Shown here: piece by piece, positions 11,733-25,146 of the stretch
Numbering within the stretch: position 1 is the first letter of the stretch
How the letters are laid out: each line of letters starts with the position of its first letter
Assembly: GCA_964019415.1 (NCBI GenBank)
Contig: OZ025887.1
Span: 3,938,881-4,002,880, forward strand
Source: Ianthella basta
Lineage: Eukaryota > Porifera > Demospongiae > Verongiida > Ianthellidae
Length of the DNA stretch: 64,000 bases
Direction of reading: 5' to 3'
Translations under genes and position numbers: made by a program
Notes under the pieces: generated by a model
Database searches by the model: none
Seen by the model: only the letters and a program-made list of their open reading frames with translations
Told to the model about the DNA's origin: nothing

Positions 11733-12484
11733 TGATTGTGCAATTATAAATTCCATGATAGAGCAACATGTTATTCATGTACTCTTGTTGGTATTCAAAG
11801 ACCTACTTTTCAGAGCTCTTCCTGGGCAGCAGTTGCATGCTATAAACAGCTGTACAGTCACTAGAATAAAATGTCACAGTGCTGCCAGCCAGTTAGCTAG
11901 CTATACAGAAATCATTCCAAAATGTTCAAAGCTCACCAGAGAGCGAGGTGTCATGTACTGTGCTGAAATCTTGTACACATTTGACAATCCATTGTCAGGC
12001 TCAGGACACTGAGCCTTGGAGCACAGCAAGTAAATACAAATACATGTGGATGAGATTGGGATATCAGGAATGCAAGTTGGTTTGGTGTATATTGAGGAAT
12101 CCCTAGCCTTGTCCTACTCCTAGCTCCCCACACACCTCAGGCCACTCAGGGTCAGAAGAGATCTTGCAAACAGACCCCACCCACCCTTACCTAGGGGCAC
12201 TCCTTAAGGGGAGACCTAAGGCAACAAGGTCAGGAGAGAGAATACAAACAGACTCCCACGTGCACTCTCCTTTTTGGGGATAATATATAGGGGTAATGTA
12301 AACAGACTCCCCCACTCAGTCCCCACTCTTCTTTTGAGATTGGTAAAGCAGAAAGGTCAGGAGATGGAATACAAACAGATGGCTGCAGACAAACAGTTGT
12401 ACAATGGTTACCACTGTTAACCAGCAGCTGTTTCATGTGGAATCATGCAAATGTGTACTTAGCAATGGAATGCCATGTTTATTG

Positions 12485-12486
<2 letters not shown>

Positions 12487-12542
<56 letters not shown>
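12487..12542 (+). repeat. (CA)n microsatellite, unit 1
   Basis: About 56 bases of CA in the first array unit. Confidence 0.95.
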
Positions 12543-12544
<2 letters not shown>

Positions 12545-13215
12545 ACTGCAGCTAATTGCTCTGTTATGACTTAGCTACTGTCAGTGACCTTTCTAAGACC
12601 CTCCCAACTGGCCCTGCTGGGGTATCCACTGCCAGCATTAGAATATTTTTAATTTCAAGATTTCAGTGGATTTCACCCTCTGTGTACAGATCATCTGGTC
12701 GAAACGTCGGCAAGGTTTTCAACCCTGTTGTGAAGCTGGTATTAGAGAACCAACCCTTTCTGATGCCTGAGCCAGCTGAGAAGCCCTCACTTCATTGTGT
12801 AGTATCAACTTGCTCAAGTCCATGCCTGTTAGCTAGCTAGCCAAACCCCGGGATCATTTGTACAATGAAACCTGTCTGAGACAACCCACCTATGGGCCAG
12901 TTCTAACTGACCTGTATAGAGAGCTGGCCTACTCAGTGACCATCTTGGACAGGTTTCACTGTACAATGTATTATGATGAGACAGTTGTACAATTAATGTA
13001 GAAACGGCAACTGCAACTGCTTTAAAATCACAATGATGTTCAAGCATTATACCACACACATGCTGAAATTTTAGAATGTCCTTATTAGCCACAGAGTTTG
13101 ATTTCCCAAAAGGGAGTATGGCAAGAAATTCATTCAAAGTGTATGCAGTTGCCAATCAGCCTGTTCTTCATAGTGGACTTGGCTGCACTACCATGTTGAT
13201 GATGACAGCGTATTT

Positions 13216-13346
13216 GGCACAACAACAACAGAAATAGAAACTAATCAGTATTCAAAATATATCTGTTAGTGTGTGTAACAATGTTAACATGCATTGATTT
13301 TGACATTGCATTGATGACAAGTTTCTGTTTCTGTTGTTGCTGTACC
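13216..13346. mobile_element. 131-bp MITE with ~24-bp inverted ends
   Basis: The left end has ACAACAACAGAAATAGAAAC and the right end has GTTTCTGTTTCTGTTGTTGC, close to reverse complements. The element is part of the tandem unit. Confidence 0.7.
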
Positions 13347-14743
13347 TTGTGAAACAGTCAGTGCTATAGCTGCTGCTAAGGTCACAACACAGTAAATTTC
13401 AGAATGGTTGGCCAAAGCAGCAAATAGTAGAGCAGCAAAAGGTGTGATGTCACTATTAATATTAGTTTACTGCTTGCCATCACACCACACCCATGATCCG
13501 TATTGTCTTTCCTTCTTACGTTACACCATTTACCATTTACCTTTAAATTTGTACAACTAATCTGAAATAGGATGCATGCATTACTTTTCCTATTGTATAC
13601 TGTACAGATTATCACCTCACATGGTGCTTACGGGTCTGTACCATGTAAGTTGATATTATTGTATGGTGCTACTTTGGAGGAATGGCAGTCTGCATGCTGC
13701 AACTAGCTGTGTGACCTAGTTCGACCCAGCTAAGAAAGATCCTGGGAAGTCTGTGTACCTCTCCTGACCCTGTTGCCTTATTTATCCCCATAATGAGTGT
13801 ACATATGCGTGTGTGGGGGTGGTTGGGATTTGTTTGCAATACCTCACCTGATCTGAGGCTTAGGACAAGGCCATGGGATTGTGTATATACCATGCTGATT
13901 CTAATAGCACTCTGACATTTTAATCCTTCCCCCCACATATAAGCTCACTGTCTCCAAGTCTTAGTGTTTTTTACCCTGAGTCATTCCAGGGACTTCTACT
14001 TGTTCATGCCCCTGGTATGACCCTTACATATGTAGCTGAGGAGCTGGACTCCATGGGCTTAGCTATTCACCTGCTTTCACAGTTAAGGAGCTATAAGTTA
14101 TGGAATCATTGCTTCAGGATTGCCAGTGCTAAATTTCTGCAAATGTATGAGCTATATACTAGCTAGTTAGCATTGGTAATCCTGTAGAAACATTGTCGTA
14201 AATGATGATGCCTTAACCAAGAAAGTAGTCAAACGGCTAAGCCCAATCCATTGTCAGGCTCAGGACACTGAGCCTTGGAGCACAGCAAGTAAATACAAAT
14301 ACATGTGGATGAGATTGGGATATCAGGAATGCAAGTTGGTTTGGTGTATATTGAGGAATCCCTAGCCTTGTCCTACTCCTAGCTCCCCACACACCTCAGG
14401 CCACTCAGGGTCAGAAGAGATCTTGCAAACAGACCCCACCCACCCTTACCTAGGGGCACTCCTTAAGGGGAGACCTAAGGCAACAAGGTCAGGAGAGAGA
14501 ATACAAACAGACTCCCACGTGCACTCTCCTTTTTGGGGATAATATATAGGGGTAATGTAAACAGACTCCCCCACTCAGTCCCCACTCTTCTTTTGAGATT
14601 GGTAAAGCAGAAAGGTCAGGAGATGGAATACAAACAGATGGCTGCAGACAAACAGTTGTACAATGGTTACCACTGTTAACCAGCAGCTGTTTCATGTGGA
14701 ATCATGCAAATGTGTACTTAGCAATGGAATGCCATGTTTATTG

Positions 14744-14745
<2 letters not shown>

Positions 14746-14809
<64 letters not shown>
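14746..14809 (+). repeat. (CA)n microsatellite, unit 2
   Basis: About 64 bases of CA; 8 bases longer than in unit 1. Confidence 0.95.
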
Positions 14810-14811
<2 letters not shown>

Positions 14812-15482
14812 ACTGCAGCTAATTGCTCTGTTATGACTTAGCTACTGTCAGTGACCTTTCTAAGACCCTCCCAACTGGCCCTGCTGGGGTATCCACTGCC
14901 AGCATTAGAATATTTTTAATTTCAAGATTTCAGTGGATTTCACCCTCTGTGTACAGATCATCTGGTCGAAACGTCGGCAAGGTTTTCAACCCTGTTGTGA
15001 AGCTGGTATTAGAGAACCAACCCTTTCTGATGCCTGAGCCAGCTGAGAAGTCCTCACTTCATTGTGTAGTATCAACTTGCTCAAGTCCATGCCTGTTAGC
15101 TAGCTAGCCAAACCCCGGGATCATTTGTACAATGAAACCTGTCTGAGACAACCCACCTATGGGCCAGTTCTAACTGACCTGTATAGAGAGCTGGCCTACT
15201 CAGTGACCATCTTGGACAGGTTTCACTGTACAATGTATTATGATGAGACAGTTGTACAATTAATGTAGAAACGGCAACTGCAACTGCTTTAAAATCACAA
15301 TGATGTTCAAGCATTATACCACACACATGCTGAAATTTTAGAATGTCCTTATTAGCCACAGAGTTTGATTTCCCAAAAGGGAGTATGGCAAGAAATTCAT
15401 TCAAAGTGTATGCAGTTGCCAATCAGCCTGTTCTTCATAGTGGACTTGGCTGCACTACCATGTTGATGATGACAGCGTATTT

Positions 15483-15613
15483 GGCACAACAACAACAGAA
15501 ATAGAAACTAATCAGTATTCAAAATATATCTGTTAGTGTGTGTAACAATGTTAACATGCATTGATTTTGACATTGCATTGATGACAAGTTTCTGTTTCTG
15601 TTGTTGCTGTACC
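15483..15613. mobile_element. MITE, second copy (in array unit 2)
   Basis: Same inverted-end element as at 13216, displaced by exactly one array unit (2,267 bp). Confidence 0.7.
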
Positions 15614-17010
15614 TTGTGAAACAGTCAGTGCTATAGCTGCTGCTAAGGTCACAACACAGTAAATTTCAGAATGGTTGGCCAAAGCAGCAAATAGTAGAGC
15701 AGCAAAAGGTGTGATGTCACTATTAATATTAGTTTACTGCTTGCCATCACATCACACCCATGATCCGTATTGTCTTTCCTTCTTACGTTACACCATTTAC
15801 CATTTACCTTTAAATTTGTACAACTAATCTGAAATAGGATGCATGCATTACTTTTCCTATTGTATACTGTACAGATTATCACCTCACATGGTGCTTACGG
15901 GTCTGTACCATGTAAGTTGATATTATTGTATGGTGCTACTTTGGAGGAATGGCAGTCTGCATGCTGCAACTAGCTGTGTGACCTAGTTCGACCCAGCTAA
16001 GAAAGATCCTGGGAAGTCTGTGTACCTCTCCTGACCCTGTTGCCTTATTTATCCCCATAATGAGTGTACATATGCGTGTGTGGGGGTGGTTGGGATTTGT
16101 TTGCAATACCTCACCTGATCTGAGGCTTAGGACAAGGCCATGGGATTGTGTATATACCATGCTGATTCTAATAGCACTCTGACATTTTAATCCTTCCCCC
16201 CACATATAAGCTCACTGTCTCCAAGTCTTAGTGTTTTTTACCCTGAGTCATTCCAGGGACTTCTACTTGTTCATGCCCCTGGTATGACCCTTACATATGT
16301 AGCTGAGGAGCTGGACTCCATGGGCTTAGCTATTCACCTGCTTTCACAGTTAAGGAGCTATAAGTTATGGAATCATTGCTTCAGGATTGCCAGTGCTAAA
16401 TTTCTGCAAATGTATGAGCTATATACTAGCTAGTTAGCATTGGTAATCCTGTAGAAACATTGTCGTAAATGATGATGCCTTAACCAAGAAAGTAGTCAAA
16501 CGGCTAAGCCCAATCCATTGTCAGGCTCAGGACACTGAGCCTTGGAGCACAGCAAGTAAATACAAATACATGTGGATGAGATTGGGATATCAGGAATGCA
16601 AGTTGGTTTGGTGTATATTGAGAAATCCCTAGCCTTGTCCTACTCCTAGCTCCCCACACACCTCAGGCCACTCAGGGTCAGAAGAGATCTTGCAAACAGA
16701 CCCCACCCACCCTTACCTAGGGGCACTCCTTAAGGGGAGACCTAAGGCAACAAGGTCAGGAGAGAGAATACAAACAGACTCCCACGTGCACTCTCCTTTT
16801 TGGGGATAATATATAGGGGTAATGTAAACAGACTCCCCCACTCAGTCCCCACTCTTCTTTTGAGATTGGTAAAGCAGAAAGGTCAGGAGATGGAATACAA
16901 ACAGATGGCTGCAGACAAGAAGTTGTACAATGGTTACCACTGTTAACCAGCAGCTGTTTCATGTGGAATCATGCAAATGTGTACTTAGCAATGGAATGCC
17001 ATGTTTATTG

Positions 17011-17134
<124 letters not shown>

Positions 17135-17228
17135 ACTGCAGCTAATTGCTCTGTTATGACTTAGCTACTGTCAGTGACCTTTCTAAGACCCTCCCAACTG
17201 GCCCTGCTGGGGTATCCACTGCCAGCAT

Positions 17229-18204
17229 GGAAGGCTTCATATTTCCCCCCACTCTCCTTTTTGGGCATAATATTTAGGGGTTATGTAAACAGACTCTGCC
17301 ACTCAGTCCCCACTCTTCTTTTGGGATTGGTAAGGCAACAGGGATAGGTGGGGTAAAAGACTCTCTAGGCTCTTAGGGATAGGTCAGACTAGGCCACACA
17401 ACATGCGGAGTCCCATTCCTCCAAAACAGCTAGGTGGGGAGGGAGTATAGCTAATGAAAGTCCACTGCATGCTGTATGCTCATTGATAGCAGGGCTCGTT
17501 TGTATTGCCTGCCATAAGACATGACCAATAAAGGTGAGAATGTTTCTAAGCAGTGTTTGTAGTATATAATATGTATAGCTGAACTGTCATTAACAATATT
17601 GTCTCTGGTATACCACAGTTACTCCAGGACCTTAGAATTTATGGCTATATGCTTGGTAGCACCCTAGAGAATGGTATATACTGTGCTGCATTTGCTCTGC
17701 ATGATGTTTTGTGCAGTAGTACTAAAACATGGGGTCTTCCTGCGCTAGAATGCACTGCATATGTATAGAGATACCCTTTGCGATAGGGACAAAGTAGTGA
17801 TGTTTATGGTTTGTGTCAATCAGATCAGATGTATATAGAGAGAGATGAGTGGAGAAGACGATTGTGTGTGAGTAGTGGTTCTGATCAGGTGGGGCTATTC
17901 TCATGACAGTAGTCATAGTTTGTTCGACCTCTTGGAGTTGGTTCCCTAAAGTGGTTTGGAAGGTACCAGTATTCATTACTAATTGTTGACAAAGCTGTTA
18001 CCCAAGAGAGTTGGCAAAGGTGAATCAGGTCACTAGATCTAACTGACCTCATTGTCAAACAGAGACAAATTACTTTTAAGTCAACCAACTGACCTAATTA
18101 TGTTCAGCACCAGTGTTATCGTCCTCACCTAAGTAATGGTGTATATGTACAATTTTCTCATTTATTTTGTTTTAGAAAAGCCATACGTTACATCATGTGT
18201 GCCT
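17229..18204. other. non-coding stretch, nothing recognised
   Basis: AT-rich intergenic sequence. The first ~120 bases repeat motifs of the array unit (CACTCTCCTTTTTGG, ACTCAGTCCCCACTCTTC), so they look like a diverged older unit. Beyond that I see no gene, RNA or clear repeat. Confidence 0.5.
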
Positions 18205-19012
18205 ATTGTAGAGGGTTGTAAAGATGTTTCCTGCAAAACAAGGACATATGTAGGGATGGCGGCATATATATCTGTAAAGCATGTGTGGGTAGAGAAAACT
18301 CAGGAATGTGAATGGGCCTGTTCCATGCAACAATCCAGGTCAACATTCACTATCTTCAAGGCACTTTGGATACCTTTTCACCAACCCTACATCTGACAAC
18401 ATCATGCAGTGACTGCATAGGCATGCTATACAGTTATACTGAGGAAAGGCAAACTGATAGCATTATGGCATTCATTAGAGCATGAAACTTAGGAAATGAA
18501 ATGCTGCAGCAGAATTAAAGACCTGGAGTTCAAGCAGTGCTATGTCTATATAAATGAGATGAAAGAGTATAGGAGTCCCTAGATTGTCAAGTACACAAAG
18601 GTAGACGAGGAAGCAATTTGCTGGGACCAAGCAGCTGGTAGGGGAAGATATATAGCTAGGATTGTAGAGCATAGCAAAGCAGAGGAAAGGTCAATTTGCA
18701 AGGATCTACCTGGTGGTATACAGAAGAAGATGAATAGCTGGCCAAGGAGTGGGTGTGCAGCAGTAAGAGGCGTGGCAAAACGTTGCAAGATGTAGGGATG
18801 GTAAAAACATGCCCATAGGGTTATGAAGCCAGTGAATGTTGACCTACGTTGTTGCATGGAACACGTCCCTTCCTTGTTCCTAAGATTTTTCCACCACTTG
18901 GTTTTTCCATGTGTGCACACCTGCTTTGCAGAGACACGCATCACCATCTGCACATCTAGCTGTCTTTGTTTTTGTGGAAAATATTTTTACAGCCCTTGTT
19001 TCTGTACCATTT
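18205..19012. mobile_element. foldback element with ~170-bp inverted ends
   Basis: The left arm (about 18205-18370; phrases TTGTAAAGATGTTTCCTGC, TGTTCCATGCAACAAT, GTCAACATTCACT) reappears as its reverse complement in the right arm (about 18825-19012; AGTGAATGTTGACC, GTTGCATGGAAC, TTTTACAGCCCTTG). The middle is unrelated. A single related arm occurs at 24185-24377. No transposase is seen, so it is non-autonomous; the superfamily is unknown. Confidence 0.6.
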
Positions 19013-21477
19013 CTTGAGTACAAGCCGCACAAGCAAGAGTGATCCTTCTTGTAGGGCTGGCAAATACCAGAAGAGGTAATGTGCCCTGAGCAAGGTGGAG
19101 CAGTTCATGCGTAGCTATAGCTAAATGGAAGATGCACCTGTAGAGCAATATTAATTACGTGTAATTAATGAGCGAGGAGCTGTCACTGCCAAATACTGTG
19201 CCAGTGTATATAGAATATGGTGAATAAGAAGCTATTAGTAGCATTCCACAAGTAGCTATCTCCTTCATCAGCACACCCCACACCACTCCCACCTATGGCT
19301 ATACGCATTCCACTGTATAACCCTGCATTCTATCTTCACACACTCCACCTCACCCCGTCCACCCATGTGTATAGCTAGATGGGTAGAAGCAATTTTAGTG
19401 TGTGGACCAACTAGAGACACTGGTGTTGTGGGTGGGGTGAGTGGCATATAGCTATAGGAAAGACTGTGTAGGGGAATGGCAGGGTATGTGACATAATGTG
19501 GAATGTGGGTGGGTGGGCAGCCTAGGGTAGTGTGGGGTGGAGTGTGTGGAGGTAGACTGCTATAATTCATAGCACTTAGGCTCTGTGTGCCAACCCACAA
19601 ACATATACTCAGATACATCAATCGGAACCTAACAGTAATTGACAATGGAGGCCAAGGTTAACCACTGATCTCCTTCGAAATGTCCTACAGGCTAAAGTTT
19701 GTTGACATTTGTCCCGTATGCACCTTTGAACAATCATCTGACTGTGTTATGGGCTATTGGAGGAAGACTATAGGTGGATCAAACCATGTGATTGCATCAA
19801 GGTGTCTTGCTCCTTACCAAGAGAATAGCCGCAGCACATTTATTTTAGCATACCATACATTACCATAATCTTTCAGGCAGGTAGCTAGTTGTACATGACT
19901 GTGGCCTCAATATAGGGATTGAATGTATAGGAGAGACTAAAAATACAACCAGCCCCAAGCCCAACCCTAAAACCCAAGCATGCTAAGCACATTGGCCTAG
20001 CTTGCTAAGCACATTGGCCGAGTGTGCTAACCCCAGTGGGGCAAGCCACACGAGCAGATTCTGAGCAAGCCACCAGCAAGGACAGCAAATGGTAGCCACC
20101 AAATTCAACTGCTCCTGTCCTAATCTATTGCAAAGTGAACCAACTGTATACATGTACCAATGCAACATAACTGAAGAAGCCAGGAAAGGCAGCATGCAAT
20201 TGACCAAACGAACCACCAGAACGAACCTCCAAAACCAACCGCCCACTGTTGAGCAACAGTATTTTGCACTAGTTACTGGTAGTGGTAAAGATAACAGTGC
20301 TTTCAACATGGCAGTATACGCTTGCACCCAGAAGCAAGGCCAACTCTGGTGCTGCACACATGTATACAGACCCTCTTCATGAAATGTGGTTCTTTTGACT
20401 GTTCTTACTTCTGTACAAGGGCAGTGCTACTTCAACTGCCACCATTCTCATGTACTCAGCTGGCTGTACTACTGTGCTGCCTGATATATAATACCTGTAC
20501 AGAGGTGATTCCATAGATGCATCGCAAACATACCCATAAGGCTTGTGGTCATGCATTTGCTGTATTCATAGTTTGTTTGACCTTATGGAGGTGTTGCCAA
20601 AGGCGCATGCTAGCTAGTTCGATCAAGTATAAAAGTAAATCATTTTTTATCGTTTGCACTTGCACTGTGTCCCCGTACAACATGGAAAGGAACCGATCAG
20701 CCCACAAAGGAGAGCTCGAAGCAACACCAAAGCTAAAGGGGATGGTAAGATTATAATAGATGAGAACAGTAAAGTAGTTTCAGTGACTGAGTGTTATGCA
20801 AGCGGAGGCAACAAGATGCAGCGGCTTGATCGCGTTACTAGTGAGTAGACACTGTAGGCGGCTTCCGCAGATTATATAGGACTCCAGGAGGTTTCAGCCA
20901 GCAGATAAAAAGTCCCGCCTCACACTTACTTGGTGGAAGATCAAAGTCCTCTGAAGCGTAGACAAGGTAACCTGCATAGATGCACAGGAAGATCATGAAG
21001 TAATACAACTACCTTTACCCCCGAGAGGGGATATGATTCAGCAATGACCATTTTGCCGAATCGTGTGCGTGGCCGCAAACAGCAAAAATCGCAGCCGAAA
21101 ACGATCTGTTGAGACCGGTTGTAGCCACTGCAGTCAGCACTTCTGTCATGACCACGCGGCGCAAAAGGCGTTTGCTTCAGTCGGGGAATATCGTCATCTC
21201 TCTCACCCTTTTGTAATCCTCCATGGCGCCCAAGACACGCTGATGAAAATTACCACATGATTAGTTGAGGCGTGCCCGCGGGATATTTTGACTTTCATAC
21301 GCTACCATTCTCAGACTGTCGGGGGAGGGAAGTCTCAACATTATTTACCATAGAGAAACGATGCAACCTAGTAAAAGCAACTTTGTTAACCATAAATCAG
21401 TCATAAAATGTTTTATAATGCCGCGAACCCTACTATTCCTTTGCGATATATTGCTATAATACGGGTGTGTCCTGCGA
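19013..21477. other. non-coding stretch with one possible transposase fragment
   Basis: Mostly unremarkable. A short direct repeat (GCTAAGCACATTGGCC, twice) lies at 19980-20035. A CpG-richer patch at 20990-21290 contains a 65-codon frame at 21063-21260 with Cys/His pairs (CSHCSQHFCHDHA). These resemble the zinc-ribbon tail of some DNA transposases, but that match is too short to claim. A small frame at 20682-20848 is of unknown nature. Confidence 0.3.
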
Positions 21478-21635
21478 AAAGTGATCCTGGCCAAAAGCAG
21501 TCGGCCGGGACAGGTTTTGGCTGCCAAAAGTGGCCCGGGGGCTGATTTTGGCAGCCAACTGGTCCACCCAGGACCACTTTTGGCAGCCAAAAGTGGTCTA
21601 CCTTGCCAAAAGTGCAGTCCCAAGTTAACCAGCTT
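21478..21635. repeat. cluster of TTTTGGCNGCCAAAA palindromes
   Basis: Several copies of the near-perfect palindrome CCACTTTTGGCAGCCAAAAG, or halves of it (CAGGTTTTGGCTGCCAAAAG, GATTTTGGCAGCCAAC, TTGCCAAAAGTG), lie within about 150 bp. The cluster could form hairpins. No protein is encoded. Confidence 0.75.
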
Positions 21636-22309
21636 TGGTGTCTGTATAGCTAGCTGTATATCATCAGATGGACCCAGGAAACACTTCAGAGTAACACCAG
21701 GGACTGTCAGACCACATCGTGAATAGCGATAGACATTAGAAGTTTCCATCCATTCCTGTATCAAATGAGACGTTTCCTTCTCCACTGAGGCCTCAGCACC
21801 TGCATGCGAGTCACCAGCTACAGTTTATGCGTGACAGTCTCTGTGTGCTGTGTATGCTCATAGAAACATGCTGTGTGAGCATCTGTGTTGTGAACACTTC
21901 AGGACTTGCAGTGGCGGATCCAGAGATCCAATTAGGGTGGTGCCCAGGTCCCAGGAAATGAAATAATTGGGGGTCTCTGGTGGTGTAATCCCCACCGGAA
22001 ATTTTTGAAAAATGGGGTGCTTTCTGGCAAGTGGTCATCTACTGCCAGAAGTAGTGTATGGATTTAGAAATTAAAATAAATTATCACGACATTTCTGAGA
22101 TATCTCTGCAGATGGATATCATATGATTCTGAAGCTGAGATGCTAAATCATGGGGCATACCAGCTGTAGCTAGTACATAGCTTATAATCGATAGCATTAC
22201 CACCACACCACAGGCTCAAAGGAAGCAACTTTTAATGCTAGTCAGGCCTAGGAAAACTACAGTTTGTAGCATGTTTTGCCTGCTATGGGGTAGCTGGCTA
22301 GTGTGGACT

Positions 22310-22602
22310 AGCACATAAGATAATATCAACTTACCTGGTACAGACCCTTAAGCATCATGTGAAGTGATAATCTGTACAGTATATAATAGGTAAAGTAATG
22401 CAGCCTATTTCAGATTAGTTGTACAAATTTAAAGGTAAATGGCAAATAGTGTAACGTAATAAGGAAAGACATGGGTGTGATGTAATGGCAAACAGTAAAC
22501 TAATATTAATACTGACATCACACCATTTGGCTGCTCTACCATTTGCTGCTTTGGCCAACCATTCTGAAATTGACTGTGTTGTGACCTTAGCAGCAGCTAT
22601 CA
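22310..22602 (-). repeat. inverted copy of array-unit segment 13380-13650
   Basis: Read on the minus strand this matches 13380-13650 throughout (for example CTAAGGTCACAACAC, GGTTGGCCAAAGCAGCAAAT, TTTAAATTTGTACAACTAAT), with moderate divergence. It is older than the near-identical tandem units. Confidence 0.8.
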
Positions 22603-24377
22603 GACAGCACGGTAGTGCTGTCTATGTAGGGATGGTGGTGGTTGGTTGTATGCTGTATTACAATCGAAAAGTCCTGAACAGAAGTAAGAGCCGGCGAAAT
22701 AAACCGTCTATGAAGAAGGAAGGCTATACAGTATTCAGAGCTAACCTTATTTCCAAGCACAAGCGCACCGTCGGGTAGAAATCGTCGTCGTCATTTTCCG
22801 CGTTTCGTCATCTTCTTCTTCTTCTTCTCCGTCAGCTGTAGCTCACGAACGACAAGGAGTACGACAACAATTCATTCGCAGTTCTTCTCGCCCCCTTCAT
22901 GGCTAGTGCCTTTTGTAGGTTAGGGAATGCTGCGACGTACTATGGCATGTGGCGATTCTCCGGTCTAAGGTGCCCATAGCTACGGGCCGCCATTTTCCAT
23001 GACGTAATTGGCAACCGGTTGCAACCGGCCTGCATTGTTTGTTTCTCCGGCCGCCTAATCCTTTCAGTTGCGTTGCAATCATTAGTTGCACAACGCGGTC
23101 AGATGTTCCAGGGTGCATACGGGAAATGCTTCGACCGCCATTCGACCGCGCATCATTTCGGAGGTTCTCCGCAATCGTGCCATTTGGCAGCCATTTTCAG
23201 TTATTGCGCGATTGCTTTCGGCCGCCTTTTCTGCGTTCGTTTGGTTTGTTGGTGCAGAGTTAGCTGTCACTTCCGGTTCCACTCCGCAAGCATCCTGCAT
23301 TCAAGGATGTAGGTATAGTGCAGCTCTTTTGTATGCATGTAGGGGCCACCTGTGATGTGGGTATATACACAGACATGTCAACTCTCACAGATTATCTGTG
23401 AGTCTCACAGATGTGGCCTTGATCTCAAGAACTCAAGAAAAGTAGTAAAAATCTCAAGAATTAGTTCCATGAGTCACTGGCCTATTTTTGAAATGTTGTT
23501 CATCTTTTGATAGGAGTCTAAGGACTATTTCCCTTTCAAAGTAATACACAGTTGATGATGTACTTTAGCAACTGGGTCAAAGTTGCAGCAGTTATGGTTG
23601 ACTGCAACATTCCATTTGCTGCCGCTGATCAGTTGAGCCCACTATTTAAAGAAATATTTCCAGACTCCAAAATGGCATCTGGCCATGCATGCAATATAGG
23701 TACCTCTATATGTGACTGCTAGGCCTCTGGCAGTGCCGAGTGAAGTGTATGGTCTAGCTGATGTGAATGTGAAAATTATTCATATCAAGATTTTGTGCAG
23801 CTGAGGTTGACATCTCTGTATACATAGTCAGAGTGGCAGCGAAATATGATTGGGATTGTGGGTGCTACTCCATGACCTAGTCTTGCCTATCCCCCCCCCC
23901 CCTGTTCTGCTGTCCTAGCCTTATCACAGCTAACCCGGCAACATGATAGCTTATCCAAACAGAAGTAATACATCTTGCACCCACCCACCACAGCTTACCC
24001 TAGGTTGCCCACCCAGCCACATCCCACAATGTGCTACACACCCTAGGCCTGCCATGCATTAAGAGCACATTGATTCCTTTGTTGCCACTGTTGTTTGGAA
24101 GCCTTTCAAGTAGATCAGCCGTTGCCCATCTGAAATTTGCATTCCATAAAAGTCAAGAAACAAGGGTGTGTATTCAAAATGTATTCAAAGTCAGTGAATG
24201 TTAATGATCTGGGTTTGCATGGATAGGCTGGCCCTCCTCTTTGCATGGACCGGCCCTCCTCCTTGTTCCTATGGTTTTTCTGCCAGGTGGTTTGCCATGC
24301 CCTTCAGAGACACACTGCACCATCCCTACACCTGCCCTTGTTTTTGGAGGAAACATTTTTACACACCCTTGTAGCAC
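22603..24377. mobile_element. ~1.8-kb insertion inside the inverted array-unit copy
   Basis: In the tandem units, the bases matching the two sides of this block are directly joined (13370-13390), so the units act as an empty site. Close to both ends of the insertion are inverted matches (TGTAGGGATGGTG at the left, CACCATCCCTACAC at the right). The same end motif occurs in the hairpin MITEs elsewhere in the window. The inside is CpG-rich at 22780-23360 and holds no recognisable transposase. Confidence 0.55.
23050..23260 (+). repeat. CpG-rich dispersed repeat, copy 1
   Basis: Matches 48040-48245 in reverse complement: CACAACGCGGTCAGATG, then TTCCAGGGTGCATAC, then CCGCAATCGTGCCATTTGG, each with a close counterpart in the same order. 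Its high CpG content contrasts with the flanks. Confidence 0.65.
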
Positions 24378-25146
24378 TGACTGTTTCACAAGGTACAGCA
24401 ACAACAGAAATAGAAACTTGTAAGTAATCAAAGCATGCCAACAATGTTACACACACTAACAGACATATTTTGAATACTGATTAGTTTCTATTTCTGTTGT
24501 TGTTGTGCCAAATACGCTGTCATCATCAACATGGTAGTGCAGCCAAATCCACTATGAAGAACAGGCTGATTGGCAACTGCATACACTTTGAATGACTTTC
24601 TTGCCATACTCCCTTTTGGAAAATCAAACTCTTTGGTTAAGGACTCTCCAAAATTTCAGCATGTGTGTGGTATAATGCACGAACATCATTGTGATTTTAA
24701 AGCAGTTGCAGTTGTTGTTTCTACATTAATTGCACAACTGTCTCATCATAATACATTGTACAGTGAAACCTGTCCAAGATGGTCACTGAGTAGGCCACCT
24801 CTCTATACAGGTCAGTTAGAACTGGCCCATAGGTGGGTTGTCTTAGACAGGTTACATTGTACAAATGATCCCGGGGTTTAGCTAGCTAGCTAACAGGCAT
24901 GGACTGGGTGGCCATGGTAGTGGCTTAAATATACACAGTATAGATCATTTATAGATTACTAAGAGATAGCTATAGCTCCGGGCCATGACATCACAGAAAT
25001 GTACTCTGTAGGGTATCATGCATGTTCGAGAGTCAACTGGACCATGATAATAACATGCAACTGCTGCCCAGGAAGAGCTCTGAAAAGTAGATCTTTGGAT
25101 ACAAACAAGAGTACATGAATAACATGTTGCTCTATCATGGAATTTA
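24378..25146 (-). repeat. inverted copy of array-unit and flank segments
   Basis: In reverse complement, 24378-24905 matches 12833-13375 and 25060-25146 matches 11744-11830, the sequence just outside array unit 1. The 0.84 kb containing the CA tract (11990-12830) is missing here. This copy therefore shows an arrangement that predates insertion or expansion of the CA-bearing part. Confidence 0.75.
24392..24509. mobile_element. MITE, third copy, opposite orientation
   Basis: Same element as at 13216 in reverse complement, about 118 bp, within the inverted copy of the array unit at 24378-25146. Confidence 0.65.

Noticed and set aside
11174..11743. 189-codon minus-strand frame
   Set aside because: Arises from the degenerate ~30-bp tandem repeat; repetitive composition and no family.
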